Made by a program: the position numbers and the translations under genes | Shown: positions 36,848 through 49,142 of the stretch, piece after piece | Layout: each line of letters begins with the position of its first letter | How positions within the stretch are numbered: position 1 is the stretch's first letter | Notes under the pieces: model-generated | Database searches by the model: none | What the model saw: only the letters and a program-made list of their open reading frames with translations | What the model was told of the DNA's origin: nothing | Assembly (NCBI GenBank): GCA_002794785.1 | Contig: NBBA01000014.1 | Coordinates: 868,001 to 932,000, forward strand | Source of the DNA: Coniferiporia sulphurascens | Lineage: Eukaryota > Basidiomycota > Agaricomycetes > Hymenochaetales > Hymenochaetaceae | DNA: 64,000 bases | Reading direction: 5' to 3'

Positions 36848-38413
36848 ATGGATGGCAACGATTCTCATTTTCTGCGCGAATTGAAGAACTGCGTGCCCAT
36901 TGTCCTCCCTGCGCTCTTTATTTACTCCCTTGAAAGCCGTACGTCACTAAAGGTGCGCACTAACAAAGCACAATTATGTAAAACTGCAGCTGCATTTGAC
37001 GTTCTATCGCTCCGCAGTTGTGGCACGCCGTGCAGCAGACCCCCTATTCTACACCTTTGTCCCCTCAGGATGGTGGTAACTCTACAGATGTCGCAATTGT
37101 AAACAAGGCAATCAAGAGGGCGGCTAGACGCAATAAGTTCGGGAGTTTCTTACTTGTACTCGTCTTGATCTCGATCGTTGTCATCAGGCAATTCATTGAG
37201 ATCAGGGCGAGCGGGGACGAGGGGAACATTGATGGCTTAGGATATTATGGAATTATTCTTAAGAATTTTGTCCGGGCCGACTGTTATTACCCTCTTACCT
37301 TGTTTTGTCCGGCCGTCTTTCTTATTGCAAGAGTGGGTTTATTCATTCAAACGGACAATATCTTCACCAAACATGTTCTCTCCACAGATGATGAACATGC
37401 TGAGCGGAATCACGTCGAGAGTTGTTTTCCGAGACGCAAAGGGCGGTGAATATTGCTCTTCTCCAGGTCATAAAACCATGCCTCATGATATCTTATTGTG
37501 TAGTACCATTCACGGTAATCCGCAAAAATGAGGGCATCAAACTTCGGTTTCCAATACTCGCGATGTCTTTGTCCATGTTGATCGCTGTCGGAGCTGTCAA
37601 ATTTGACCACGCCCTCTGCATCGCGATTTTCTACATGGCAATTGTGCACTTCTTAGTATCCGGTGTTACCGTCGCTAAGGTCGTGACGTTCGAGCTATAT
37701 TGCTTTTCGGCTTTAATCATCGTGCGTACGACTCTGAAAATAGCTTTGTATTTTGTGTACTCACTAATTCCTCGTAGTCGGCTTCCTCTATTTCCCTCTT
37801 CAACCTGCATTATATAGTTAGCAAGAAAGAGGAATCTATGTGGATGTTTGGTGCACTGTCTTCGGAAGCAAATTGGCCAGCATTGATCATCACCCGCATG
37901 TCGTCCACCGTGGCTTATAACTTCATATCGCTGTGCTACCGCCTTGACCACGCGATCACACATCCAGATGAACTTCCTAGCGACCTACCGTCTGTGAGAG
38001 GCGCAATCAGAGGCGTTGATGACGCACGCGGCATCCAGATAACTTACGACCTCCCCAATGTTGCTGGTAAACCCGTATCGCCTCCCCCACGCTTTGCGAA
38101 ACCTTATTTCCACGCGGCGCTGGGAGCATGGCTCGGGTCTTACGCGATCCTCGCTGCATGCGGTTTCGACGTCGTACACGAGCTGTGGGGCATGTACGCG
38201 ATATACGCTTCCGTACCGCTCATCACCCTCGCGATAATTGGTGTTGCCGTATTCCGAGGCGAGTTCCGGCGGCTGTGGGCATACAAGGAAGACTGGAGTC
38301 GCGACCCGATCTTAGCTACCATTGGTTCTGCGGCCGGAACGGACATCGACCTGGAGGCGAAACAGCCTTCGCCATTGGAACTTGTTAATGAGAGGGTATC
38401 CCTTGGCATGTAA
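36848..38413 (+). CDS. SPP-like multi-pass membrane protein, copy G (type 1)
   Basis: Exons 36848-36952, 37018-37332, 37388-37445 (58 nt), 37504-37721 and 37826-38413 give about 427 aa. The last acceptor is chosen for frame; a nearby AG is possible. The start is MDGNDSHFLRELKNCVPIVLPALF. Exon 2 opens LWHAVQQTP and contains LLVLVLISIVVIRQFIEI. The short exon reads VVFRDAKG. Exon 5 has NWPALIITRMSSTVAYNFIS, LCYRLDH, AKPYFHAALGAWLGSYAILAACG and FRGEFRRLWAYKEDW. The KPYF and RGE motifs match SPP more closely than in types 2 and 3, but catalytic Asp motifs are absent. It faces a DUF6533 gene on - about 750 bp downstream, as copies A and H also do. Confidence 0.76.
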
Positions 38414-39159
38414 GCAGTATACGCACAACATGTATCAGTGGACTCTCTGAGATAGAGGGCTTGTGCCATACTTAAATGGAGTTGTCTAAGCTGAAGTACG
38501 AATTTGTACACGACGAAGATTGATACTTATTTGGTTAATAAGATCCGAGTCATAGCTTGCCGCTAAACGTTTGATTCGGGTGTACCTTGAGGCATCGGGT
38601 CTACGGCGTTGATATTGACTGACAACCGGGCCTTTGGCAAAACATGGGCCGTGCTTACAATATGCTTTCATGATGTAACGGAAATCTGATTTTGTCAATG
38701 TCATGGGTTTGCTACCGCACTACTCGCCGGGGTGAGGACGGGGATGATATGACTTAGTACGAAATTTTTGTTTGGCACTCTCGCATACGGCGCTTATTTT
38801 TTACTGGAGAGTGTATCATCGGTTAAGGTCTATGCTGCATTGTTTTGCTGGCAGCTTGAATCAAAGCTTCAAATGAATTTCCTCGCCGATCGGACATAAT
38901 TACATCAGTGCTATGGAATAATTTATAGCTTGTTAAGAATATCTTATTTTGTAGCTAAATGGTGTAATTTGGTGTAAATTAAATGCACAGTAATAGAACA
39001 TATCTAGATATGCAAGATACTGTAGTTATGCGAAGACATATTGACCAATTCCCTCCATTCTTTACATATGCACCGGATGAGCATTACGAGCACCGAAATC
39101 GAGAGACTGAGAGACATAAAACGTCGTCTGTTGTAAATTGTCTTCTCCATCTTGGAAGT
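38414..39159. other. Convergent intergenic region between copy G and the DUF6533 gene
   Basis: There is no gene. The first 250 bp are mirrored at about 53020-53220 in the right arm (GTTGATATTGACTG / CAGTCAATATCAAC). Confidence 0.5.
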
Positions 39160-40860
39160 TCAGCTGCATGAGCTCGTAGACGACTGTGTTTCGAAAACGA
39201 TGGTCTCGAGCTGTGAAAGCAGCTCAAAGTCGTCAAGATCCTCTGCTTGGGAGTGGTCCGGTCTTGCTAGTGCAAGCGGGTTGTAAGCGCCTTTGATGCG
39301 GAGAAAAAGCCGGCTGCAAACTATTCCGGGCAGTGCAGTTTGGGGGCTGGAAAGTGGATTGAGATATGCACAACATTTTATTATGAATATTGTTAGTCAG
39401 CCATTACAATAGGTAGAAGGGAGTCACGAACGCGTTTAACAAATTATGGAACGCCGGCGGGGTCAGGCTAAGAACAGCGATGTTCGCGATAGAAACACCT
39501 GTTAGGACGTATTTACTAAGCTCATATAGTAAATGAACTGGTAGGGCAGGTTTACATAGGATTATAATGAAGTAAATGATGCCTAATTGTCTGAACTTAG
39601 TCGGATATCGCAACATCGCAGACTAATGGAAGGGCTCTTACCATCACTAAACAACCTCCGTATCGTCGTCGAGTTCGGCATCTGCACTGTAGTAGCCATA
39701 AGCGTGTTAATTTAAGTGGTCCATTTAGGGAGACTCACCATATTTTACCAAAAACACAACCAATGCAACTAAAGCATGAAGGCAACTTAATTCGACCCAT
39801 CAGACCCAGACAGTGCACTAGATGAAATACAAGTTTCAGAGAGAATGAAAACAATCAAGGGAGTTCTGTCAACACGACTCTGTACTTCAAACGAACAACC
39901 ACTTGAGAAAAGCTGTAAGTTTAAGCCTGCATCGGAATTTTCAATAACAAGTGGGAAAGAAGGCCTCCATTGAATGGACTGACCAGCAGCAGACTGTCCA
40001 GAGAAAGGTATCCCGAGGTATATTCCTGATACTACGCACGCCTAGCGACTCGGAGGTCATCCGGTATTGATAGATGAAGACATTGCCTTTTACATATGTT
40101 CATACTTTGGTAGTATTTACTCACCACATATGCTATCGCGAGGACGGCAAGAACCAGTCGGCTGCAGCCCCAGACCGCATAAGCTCGCGCGTATAAAATA
40201 ACTACCATCAGTGGGTAAAAGTAATCGTGTGTTTCGTCTGGACACATACATTCCGCAGCGCAGTACCCTACTGTAGCCACACCTATAATGGCTTTAGTTT
40301 CAATACTGCAGCAGTAGTTGTACGGGCTTACTGTAAATGCCGACGAATAATGGCTTGCAAATCTACCGCAGACCTTGCATGTTGGGTCATTGACTAATGT
40401 AAGCAATCATTTCCACATACATTGTGATCCCTGGAAGGCTCTAATTGAAGGAAGGCTTTGATTGAATGTATGACCGACTGCCAAGGCACGGTGTATGCGA
40501 GTTACATACCATATACATCGCAAACTAGGGCAACAAACGGCATGTAACGATTCAGAATAAAGGCGATCTTGACAATAGAGAGTCGAGAGGGCCAGACAAA
40601 GCGCTTCTCGTCCCCAAACGTAATGAGGTAGTCGTAGACCTGTTTTCCAGTCCAGACTTGAGAGCAGTTCGGACCGTGCGGCCAAGACTTACTAAACACG
40701 TTAGTGTCACGACTGAGAGGTGGGATGAGTGACAACAAGCGATGAATAGGCCATATTTCCTCACTTGCACTAATCTGTGAATTATCGGATGGGGAAGATG
40801 AGATACTCTCAATGTGAGTTAAATACGCTCACCCTGTTCAACAGAAAATCACGGGAAAGG
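39160..40860 (-). CDS. DUF6533-domain multi-pass membrane protein (possibly lacking its start)
   Basis: Read on the minus strand: an exon DIDNLSRDFLLNR (about 40868-40830) ends at a GT donor, then a 10-nt exon ATTAGTGCAA, an exon IVTLTCL, and the core VYDYLITFGDEKRFVWPSRLS...FILNRYMPF (about 40645-40505). Later come VILYARAYAVWG (about 40215-40180), TGVSIANIAVLSLTPPA (about 39510-39450) and the C-terminal exon VCSRLFLRIKGAYNPLALARPDHS, stop at 39160-39162. This matches the exon order of the copies at 1.6 and 51.1 kb. No ATG lies directly before DIDNL; an AG acceptor does, so the start may be in an unseen upstream exon or lost. It is the mirror partner of the DUF6533 gene at 51068. Confidence 0.58.
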
Positions 40861-40869
40861 TTGTCTATG

Positions 40870-43800
40870 TCCTAAGAACTGGAGGGGATCACGTCTAAAG
40901 GGTGAGTGTGTTGAAGTTGGCGAGGTTGAGGGGAGTACTTGAACGAAGAGGGAGGGAACCTGATCTTGGATCGCTGGATCAACTGATGCGGCGATGAAAT
41001 TGTGTCCATTTAAATGGAAACATCAGATCTTGATGTCGGTGCTTTATAGGTGCATGGTTGTGATGTAGTAACATAGATATTTCGTCCTCCAGAGAACAAA
41101 AAATGCAGAGCTAAAGTATAATTAGACAATGGATCGTGTATAAAACGTCAGGATTTTTAAAACTCCGAGCACAAGGCCATCTGGACGGAGCGGAGAGGAC
41201 GGAGCCAGGTGCCATCCCAGACAATGTGTTCGGATAAGTCCTCTACCACACACGGAAAGAAAGGCCGAGACCCTGAAGTGAATCCCATCCCCCAGGCAGG
41301 TGCACTCGACGATAGTCATTGACAAACATGGGTCTTAAGCTTGAGTTTGGGATCAAGCGGGATTTCAAGCAACGTGACACTCAAGGGCTCCCGACGAGAA
41401 GATTCAACCAGAAGCGTGTTGAATGCGAGTAATACCAGCGATTTCCTTCTATTCACGCCACTATGCACTGGATAGCGCGATTAATTCAGACTGCTGCTCT
41501 AGAATCTTTTGTCCAGGGTGACCTTCAGTATACCGGTCAGCAGTACAGAGAATCAAAGATTTTCTGGAGGAAGATACAGCACAATCAGTGTTAGAAATCA
41601 GGATATCACATAGTTTTATATCATCTTCAGACTTGCTGCGGCGAATACGGGCACAACTCCCAAGTGGCAGCGTACGACGAAGAAGAGGCCGAAAAAGGAG
41701 GTAAGTTTTTAGCACGTGACCTCCCTGATGTCAGTGATTTCAACCGGCTTGAGGCTTGAACTCCCGCACCTCTCAGAGCATCAACTTACATCTTTGCTTG
41801 TCTTTAAATGTCGCAGGCCAAGAGGCTTAGGGCACCGTAAGCACTCTGCAGAGTGTATGTTGTGGCTACCTTGTGAAGTCGACGCGCAAAGGGTTCCGGT
41901 GCAGCAACCGAAAACTTCCAACAGCTCCTCCGTCGAGAATTTCACTGCTGAATTGTAGTATCTGTTTTTCGGGATACTCGAGAGCTTCTGGGATTTCGGT
42001 CCTGTTATTACGCCTACTATGTCTACTTTTCTGATAGGGGAATGCCTTTTCCGTCACACGGTGTCACTACTGTCTACAGGGGTCCTCTCTTAAAACTTCA
42101 CATGACTCGAAAAACTGGGTTCATCGCCTTGCTGGGCCAACACCATCAAATCGTCTGGTAACTTAACACTAGGTCTATCCTCCCTCTTTAGCGCCCTTCG
42201 AACCTGAGAACGAAGATTACTGGATGATCGATCGTCCGCTGTTCTTGCAATTCCAGTGCGCTCTTCAAACTTGAATGGCAAGGAAGGCAATTACTTTCCT
42301 TATCTTTCCTCCAGCCCGATCCGCGTACGTACTAAGCTTTTTCACCCTTGGTCATTCTTTGAGATTATTATACGGTACAAGTTTCCCTGTTATGCCATGT
42401 CCTTCCTACTAAACCAGGTTAGAGCCTTTTATGCCCAAGAAGTGCACGCGTATTTGGCCGACCGCGAGGTTGCCCTAATTAATCTCAGCTGCGCCGGAGG
42501 CCGCTCCACGGGGGTGCTTTGCGGTCCGTGTATCTCTCCGGTAAGGAGGCAGAGGGTGACGGCCGCCACAGATCGAGTATTCATCCTCGAGTTGTTGGAG
42601 CCTGTTCAGGACGTCCTTCCTTTCACCTTTTCTTGAAAGGGTCGGGATACACCGTCCCTGGGATCATTTGATGCATACTTCCCCCAGAGCGATTGACATC
42701 TTTTTTGCTTTCCAGCTCTTTTATAGGCGGCCTTTCCCAGTGCTCGGAATCAACCGAGCGTGCATCCAATTTGCTGTTTAGGTTCATTCTATTGTTTTCG
42801 CCCGCTTCTATCATTCTTACAGCTATTTCATCTATCTTTATGTTCTTTCGGTCTTCCTTTTTCCACTCGAGGTCTTTTATAGGGACTTCCTGAACCGATC
42901 TCTACGGAGCAGTCGAGTGGAGATGCAGCATGCATACCTCACATTCATCTTTCCCGTTGTCACCGACATCAACGAGCAGGGATAAGCCTATCCGAGGAAG
43001 ACCACCGTCTTGCACCCGGTCCTCGCCGAGTGCCTCAGGAAGCTGTCTGCTGCGCATAGCTACGCAGACGATGAGCTATTTACAAGATGCCGGACGATCT
43101 TCCATTTGAAACACCATTTGCAAACACCAGGGAAGGCGAAGGCGTCAATCTTTGTCCCCTTAAGCTTGTCTATGAATCTAATATGCCTCTCCCGCCTCGA
43201 GTTCTGAGCTACCGCCATCATTTCTGGGTCACCTTCGGCAATGTGGCCATGCTATAAGCTTATACCGTTTTTATTGCATTCATAGCGTGCACTACATGCT
43301 GTCTTCCCAGGCTGCACCGTCGGTGGTTTCCACGCGATCTCACTGTACCGCAAGTTGGTTCCCTCTGACTGCCTATTGACCCCGTTCACCTGGCTTACCT
43401 CCTAGCCTATTGTGCGCCGGTGCGTGACGAGATCCCGGGCAAGATCCATGAAAGAGAGACGCTGAAGCCTGTAATAGATTAATTTCATAGCTACTGGTTG
43501 GCGTTGTGATCAATAGTAACTTTGACTTTAAACGCCCATCTCGCTCGGTATGCTGGTAGCCGATCGCGCGAACGTGCTCAAATATATACTATCTTATACA
43601 CGTAAATGACTCGGAATCACAAACATAGCCGCATTAATCAGGCCATCACAGAAGTCAGATTCGTCCAAGGCGTTTATATATCCCCAAGATCTGTCCTGTG
43701 GTTTCCCCTCGAGTTCCCCACCTTTGACGATCACGACGACCACGAAGACTCGGACGCATCTTGTCCGAGAGCATTGAAGCGCCTTCAAGTTATTTCCGCA

Positions 43801-43877
43801 TAGAAGACGGCAGCCACACTTGCGGCATTCTGCTATTGGTTCGCGGAAGCCTTGGCGGACTTGACGGTGCGAACGCA
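40870..43877. other. Three-kilobase region without a supported gene
   Basis: Several frames of 60-130 codons occur on both strands (for example 41461-41715 minus and 42256-42636 plus), but none shows a recognisable family, conserved exon structure or a second copy in the window. Sequence about 42250-43440 has a somewhat coding-like composition and could be a decayed transposon, which I cannot name. The last 300 bp are the 5' region of the phospholipase C gene. Confidence 0.4.
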
Positions 43878-46800
43878 ATGACGAGCGCAGCGCGCGTCAA
43901 CTGCGAGTCTCTCAATGCTCCTTCTGAGCCGCCCGCGACTCAGAGCCCAGCGCCCGGCGCACCCTCCAAGCTCAAGCGTGCAAGCAACCTCTACACTGCA
44001 TCAGGCGAGCCATCGCCTGCGCTCGATAGCATCTTACGACTCGGTCCAGAGCGCGGCAGGAGCCCTAGAGCAGGTCCGAGTGCAGGAAATGCCACGGACG
44101 GCGGATTAAGCCCGCACTCCAGCGACCTGAGAACACGTCGGCGTGGGTCCAGCGCAAACGAGCTCAGCGCGTCGCTGCGGCGCAAGCTGAAGGACTCTGG
44201 ACAGGCCATCCGGCGCAGCATCACGAGTGCGGGCACAGGCAGTGCTGGAGCCGTGAGACGGGGCACTAAACATGCACGCAGCAGATCTGAGAGTTTGGGC
44301 ATGAAGTTGGATGTAGCGACTGCTCGTCTTCTGCGTCGCAGCACGACCGTCCGAAGTACTACGCCGCTATCGCCGGGCATCGGCGAAGGTGTGTCCCCAC
44401 GAGGAGGCTTTGCCTTGTTTCCTTATTTAAGACATACGTTTTTCTCCTCCAGCCTCAACCATTGAGCCCGACGACTCTTCGGATGCTAGCATGGACGGAG
44501 ATGGCACTAAAGTACCGCTACTGCTCCAGCGTGGGACACCTATGATCAAGGTCTCGGCGAAGAAGAAAAAACCAGTCACATTCAGGATAGACCCAGACGG
44601 TGGTTACATCCGATGGGAGTCCAAAAAGTCGGGAATTAGTGCGTGTGTTATGTTCATCTCAGATACCGTCGCCTCTGATAGCCCTTGAAGTTCCCATTGA
44701 GGATATCAAAGAGATACGCTCTGGTGCGGATGCTCGGTACTATCGCCAACAATTCCAACTGTCCGCAGACTATGAGGAACGTTGGCTGACGATCGTGTAC
44801 ATTGCCGACGGGCGCTACAAGACACTGCATGTAGTTGCCACCGACTTTGAGGCGTTCGCGATGTGGGACATTACACTGCGTGCGCTGTACGCCGAGCGAC
44901 AGGAGCTCATGTGCGGACTCGGGCACGTCGATAAACGTCAGAGCGTTTGGGAGCGCCGCTACTGGCGCGGTGCGGACGAACGGTGCGACGACCGTCTCAC
45001 GTTCGATGAAGCCGAGAACATGTGTCGCCGTCTCAACATCAGCTCCTCAAAGGACAACCTCATGCGCCGCTTCCAGGAGGCCGACACGCAAGGCCGCGGC
45101 TACCTCGACTTCGCGGACTTCAGACGCTTCGTCAAGCTGCTCAAGGACCGGCCCGAGCTCACGCGTTTTTACAAGAAGCTTGCGGGAAACGGGCCGTTCG
45201 ACTTTGCGGTCTTTGAGAATTTCATGCGCGTGTTTCAGAAGGTATGTGCTCGGCCGTGCTGTTGAGTGCATATAATTGATCATCACCTGCAATAGTCATC
45301 CTTAAGCAAGGAAGAGCTCGAGATTTTGTTTAGAAAGCACGTGGGCGCCTCGCAGCCGCCGGGAAGGTCCCATCTTCTCAATTTACCCCCCACTCCTCCC
45401 GCATCGACTCCATCGCGTAATTCTTCTCCTGCAGCCCCAGACTCATCTGATCCACCCGATTTACAACACAAGTCCGTGGCATCGGGTCCTTTGGATCCAA
45501 ATATATTCTCGGACCTTGCGGACCATAGTCTTGTCGAGTCTCCCCCCTCTTACACGGATGCCGGTATCCACACTCCCAATCCTCCAATCCTGAATCTCCC
45601 TGAGCTAAATGCGGAAGAAGAACAGTACGACGTGTCCGAGCCCACGATGTCCCTCGACGCGTTTACATCGTTCCTTCTGTCGACAGACAACTCCGTATTC
45701 TCTGACCAGCATGGGAAGATCTGGCAAGACATGAGGCGCCCGTTGTCGGAGTACTTCATCTCCTCGTCACACAACACGTACCTTGTTGGCCATCAGCTTG
45801 TGGGTGTCAGCACAATAGAAGGTTATATAAGGGCGTTATTACTTAGTTGCCGGAGTGTTGAAAGTAAGTATTCGGCATTAGTGTTCCTTCTTTATGTATT
45901 TTGTCTTACGTTTTCTCCTAGTTGACATATACGATGGCGAGACCGAACCCGTGATATACCACGGCAAGACGCTAACCTCTAAGGTGCCGCTTCGCGACAT
46001 TTGCCAGGCTATTGCCAAGTATGCCTTTGTTGCATCGCCGTACCCCATCATCATCTCGGCAGAAGTGCATTGTTCTGTCGCACAACAGGACCTTACTGCA
46101 AGCATCATGCGCTCTGTCTTCGGCGATGCACTCATCAGTGCGCCCGTTAGCGCCAGACCGCACATCACGGAACTCCCGAGTCCGGAGGACCTCCGCGGGC
46201 GCGTGCTGCTCAAGGCGAAGAACTTGTACCTCACGGAGAACGACGGTCTTAGGGAGAAACACGTCACCGTCGATGCCGAGTCTTCGTCTACTGACACTTC
46301 CGCGTCCGACTCGGAAATTGTCCACGAGTTCAAGGAGATCAAGGGAGAGCTCAAGCACGAGCTTAATAAGGCGCGGAACGTCGATGCTGTTAAAGGTTGG
46401 CTTGCGTTCTCGGACCTCGGCCCCCTATCCTTTTCTCACGTAATTTACAGAGATTAGAGAAGAGATCCAGAAAGTGCGAAATGCAGAGCCGATTGCAGGT
46501 GAAGAGGTCTGCTATGTGAATCGGGAAATTACTAATACTTTTATTCCTGTTACTAGAAATTAGGGAAGAAATTAGCAAGGCCCGAAACCTATATGATCGA
46601 GTTCGCGGGAAAAGGTCGCTTTCGCCCGCACCCGTCAAGCGTGAGGGGCTAGTATCCTCATCCCCGCCGATCCCTGTCCCTGCTAGTACGTCACAGAACG
46701 TCGTGTCGCGGTCAACATCTTCCGGGGTTACTCCCATCGAGGGCGAGCGTTTAAAAGTGAAGATGTCTTTTGAGCTCGCAGCATTACTTGTGTACACGAT

Positions 46801-47784
46801 AGGTGTGAAGTGTCGTGGCCTCAACAAAAAGGAGACATACGCGCCTGAGCACGTGTTTTCGCTCTCGGAACGCACTGCGAACAAGGTACTCAAGCAAAGC
46901 ATGCTCGACCTTATCAAGCACAATCGCACGCATGTTGTGCGCATTTACCCTAACGGCACGCGTCTCAACTCGAGCAACTTTGAGCCGCATAGATACTGGA
47001 GTGCCGGAGCGCAGTTGGTGGCTATCAATTGGCAGACTTTCGGTAGGCTGTGTTGTTTGAGTATTGCTTGGAAGGATGCTGATTTTGGGGATGCTAATAG
47101 ACCTGGGCTATATGATAAATCATGCGATGTTTCAACGTAACGGTCGCGCTGGGTACGTCTTGAAGCCTCTTGCTCTGCGGGCTCCAAACAAGGACCCCCT
47201 CAGCCAGCGAACGAACCATTTCCTAAAGATCCACGTAAGCTCCTTTATATCTCCCTTCTTATACGATAGTTGACCTGACGATAAAACAGATCATTTCCGC
47301 ACAGCAGCTTCCGCGGCGCAAAGATTCCGAGGGGCGCGAGATCATCGACAGCAGTGTCGTTGACCCCTACGTCGAAGTCTCAATCCATGTTCCAGACTGG
47401 GCGCGTTCACCGTTCGTTACGGACATGCCGACCACCTACGCCTCTGGCAACAGCTCAAGCTCGAGTACCGCATCGCTCGCGGCTTCGGCAATGCCGCGCG
47501 TGGCGAGCGTGCGCACGGGTATCGTGAAGAACAACGGATTCAACCCAGTATGGGAGGAGCGATTGCAGCTGCCGTTCGATGTTGCGGGGGATATGCGTGA
47601 CCTCGTGTTTGTGCGCTTTGCGGTGCATGACGAGGGCGGCGTCGCAGGGTCCCCACTTGCGGTGTACTGCGTGCCTCTTGGCAGCATGCGGCTCGGCTTC
47701 CGTCATCTGCCACTCCACGATGCGCAGCTTTCACAGTACCTTTTCTCCACGCTATTTGTGCATCTCGATGTCGAAGATGTTTGA
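43878..47784 (+). CDS. PLC1: Phosphoinositide-specific phospholipase C (delta-type, PLC1-like)
   Basis: Exons: 43878-44388, 44453-44638, 44682-45241, 45296-45863, 45922-46395, 46451-46498, 46557-47042, 47101-47234, 47290-47784. An Arg/Ser-rich N-terminal region precedes a PH domain (from about 44530), a degenerate EF-hand region ([12 protein letters not shown], about 45078), the PLC-X box (about 45735-46240) with catalytic His in SSSHNTYL (45768) and EVHCS (about 46062), the PLC-Y box (about 46760-47230; [46 protein letters not shown]) and a C2 domain to the stop. The enzyme cleaves PIP2 to IP3 and diacylglycerol at the plasma membrane, dependent on calcium. The X-Y linker contains three EIREEI.KARN-like repeats, one in its own 48-nt exon. 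The start at 43878 is the first Met giving a continuous exon; an in-frame ORF continues upstream. Confidence 0.87.
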
Positions 47785-48256
47785 CCCTTCTTTTTGTCGT
47801 TTTTTTTGCATTGACTACCTTCTTATTGTTCCATGATCCTCCTCCCACATTGCAATAATACACTCAAGAATGTCCTAACTTAATTTCCGCTTTCATCGTC
47901 TTTTTCACTCAATTCTCACCCAAGCATTCCCGACCAATTCAAACCCCAGAGCACGCATTTTCCAACCTTACATAAGTCTGTACAATTGCTGTATCATACA
48001 CCTCCCACGATTCAGCGAATCGAATGAAGGAGCGACGGACACAAGGACACCTATAAATGATAAGAATGATAAAAGAGAGAGCACGTTTAGATAGCGCGGA
48101 TGAAACGTGTAGAAAGAAAACGAGTAAAGAGCATGGTGCAAGGGAACAGATGTGAGTCAAGAGAATTGTAGACAGAAATGAGGATGACGATAGGGGGCGA
48201 GAAAATGCTTGAGCGAGTACGAGGTAGGTAGAGCAAGATAGTTACGAAGACCCCAT
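47785..48256. other. Convergent intergenic region after PLC
   Basis: This holds the 3' ends of phospholipase C and of the next gene on the minus strand. No coding frame is visible. Confidence 0.45.
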
Positions 48257-49142
48257 TCACTTCGGTGGAGGCGTCTTCGGGCCTGAGAGCAGAAGTAATT
48301 ATTCACAAATTCTTTTCAAAGAGAAATGTAAAGTGTGGTTTACCAAAAAGACCATCAGCAGCCTTCGGAGCAGGAGCAGGAGACGACGAGGGGGCGGCAC
48401 CCATCCGCGGTTGCGGGGCCAAAAGAGGGTTCGCTACGGACGCCAGCGCAAAGAACATCAATTACAATTAGTAACCGTTCACAGATATGGAATAAGTAGC
48501 CAGGAGGACGCACGCTTCCACTGCGCCCATGTAGGCATCTGCGGGGCAGGCGCCGGGGCGGGCGGGGCGGCGATCTGGGCGGGTGCAGCAGGCGTCCTTT
48601 GCTTCCGTTCGCGGCGGTCGTGCTTCACGACGGTGCGCCAGGCGGGCTTCGCAGGCGCCGGAGGACCATCTTCGATTGCGGATGCTGACGCCGGAGGGGC
48701 AATCGCCTCAGGACCAGTCTGCTTCCCATGAATGTGAGATATTTTCGGTCAGACGCATATAGGAGAGGATAAGGGGTGAAGAGCACGAGCATGCACGGGT
48801 GGTCTCCAGTCTGGTGTGTACTCGCCCCCGGCGCCGTGTTTCGACTTGACCGCCATAAGCTCGGCGATCTCGCTGTAGGGGCGGGTACGAGTGTGAACGT
48901 TAACGCCTGGGACGGATAGAACGAGTTTCTTCTGGCACTCACTATTGCAGCTGCCGCCGCTCATCGCGCAGCTGGCCGACTTCCTGCAGTAGGATGCGCA
49001 CCTCATTCGCGAGTGCTTTGCTAAAGTCGTTCAAGTACCTATGAGATGACTGGGTGTTTAATTTCTGCGACGCGGGCACAGGGCTCAGTACAACTGACTT
49101 CGGGGGCGCCTGCGGAGGACCTTTCTTGCCGCCGTTCATCAT
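48257..49142 (-). CDS. Small coiled-coil, proline/alanine-rich protein of unknown function
   Basis: I do not recognise this gene. The start is MMNGGKKGPPQAPPKSV. A helical, coiled-coil-like stretch LNDFSKALANEVRILLQEVG...RDERRQLQ leads to a GT donor. The next exon reads EIAELMAVKSKHGAGGEYTPDW (about 48880-48820). A third encodes TGPEAIAPPASASAIEDGPPAP followed by KPAWRTVVKHDRRERKQRTP and an Ala/Pro-rich run (about 48725-48530). A fourth has LLAPQPRMGAAPSSSPAPAPKAADGLFG (about 48440-48350), and a last short exon ends PKTPPPK at 48257. Exon junctions are GT-AG, but the third-to-fourth join is less certain. No membrane segment or signal peptide is visible. It converges on phospholipase C. Confidence 0.6.

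Larger units (their letters stand above)
30900..40860 (+). repeat. Left arm of an inverted segmental duplication
   Basis: The order GTTCGG patch - E - ABC relic - F - G - DUF6533(-) is mirrored on the opposite strand at 51068-60170 as DUF6533(+) - H - I - ABC relic - J - GTTCGG patch. (I and F flank the relic on matching sides.) Paired start coordinates add to 91.0-92.0 kb throughout: E+J 91025, F+I 91196, G+H 91611. The limits are approximate. Confidence 0.8.

Noticed and set aside
41461..41715. Minus-strand ORF of 84 codons
   Set aside because: No recognisable domain, no conserved neighbour frame and no second copy in the mirror arm.
42256..43210. Series of short open frames, possible decayed transposase
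   Set aside because: I could not name a transposase motif or find terminal repeats, so it is left as an unassigned region.
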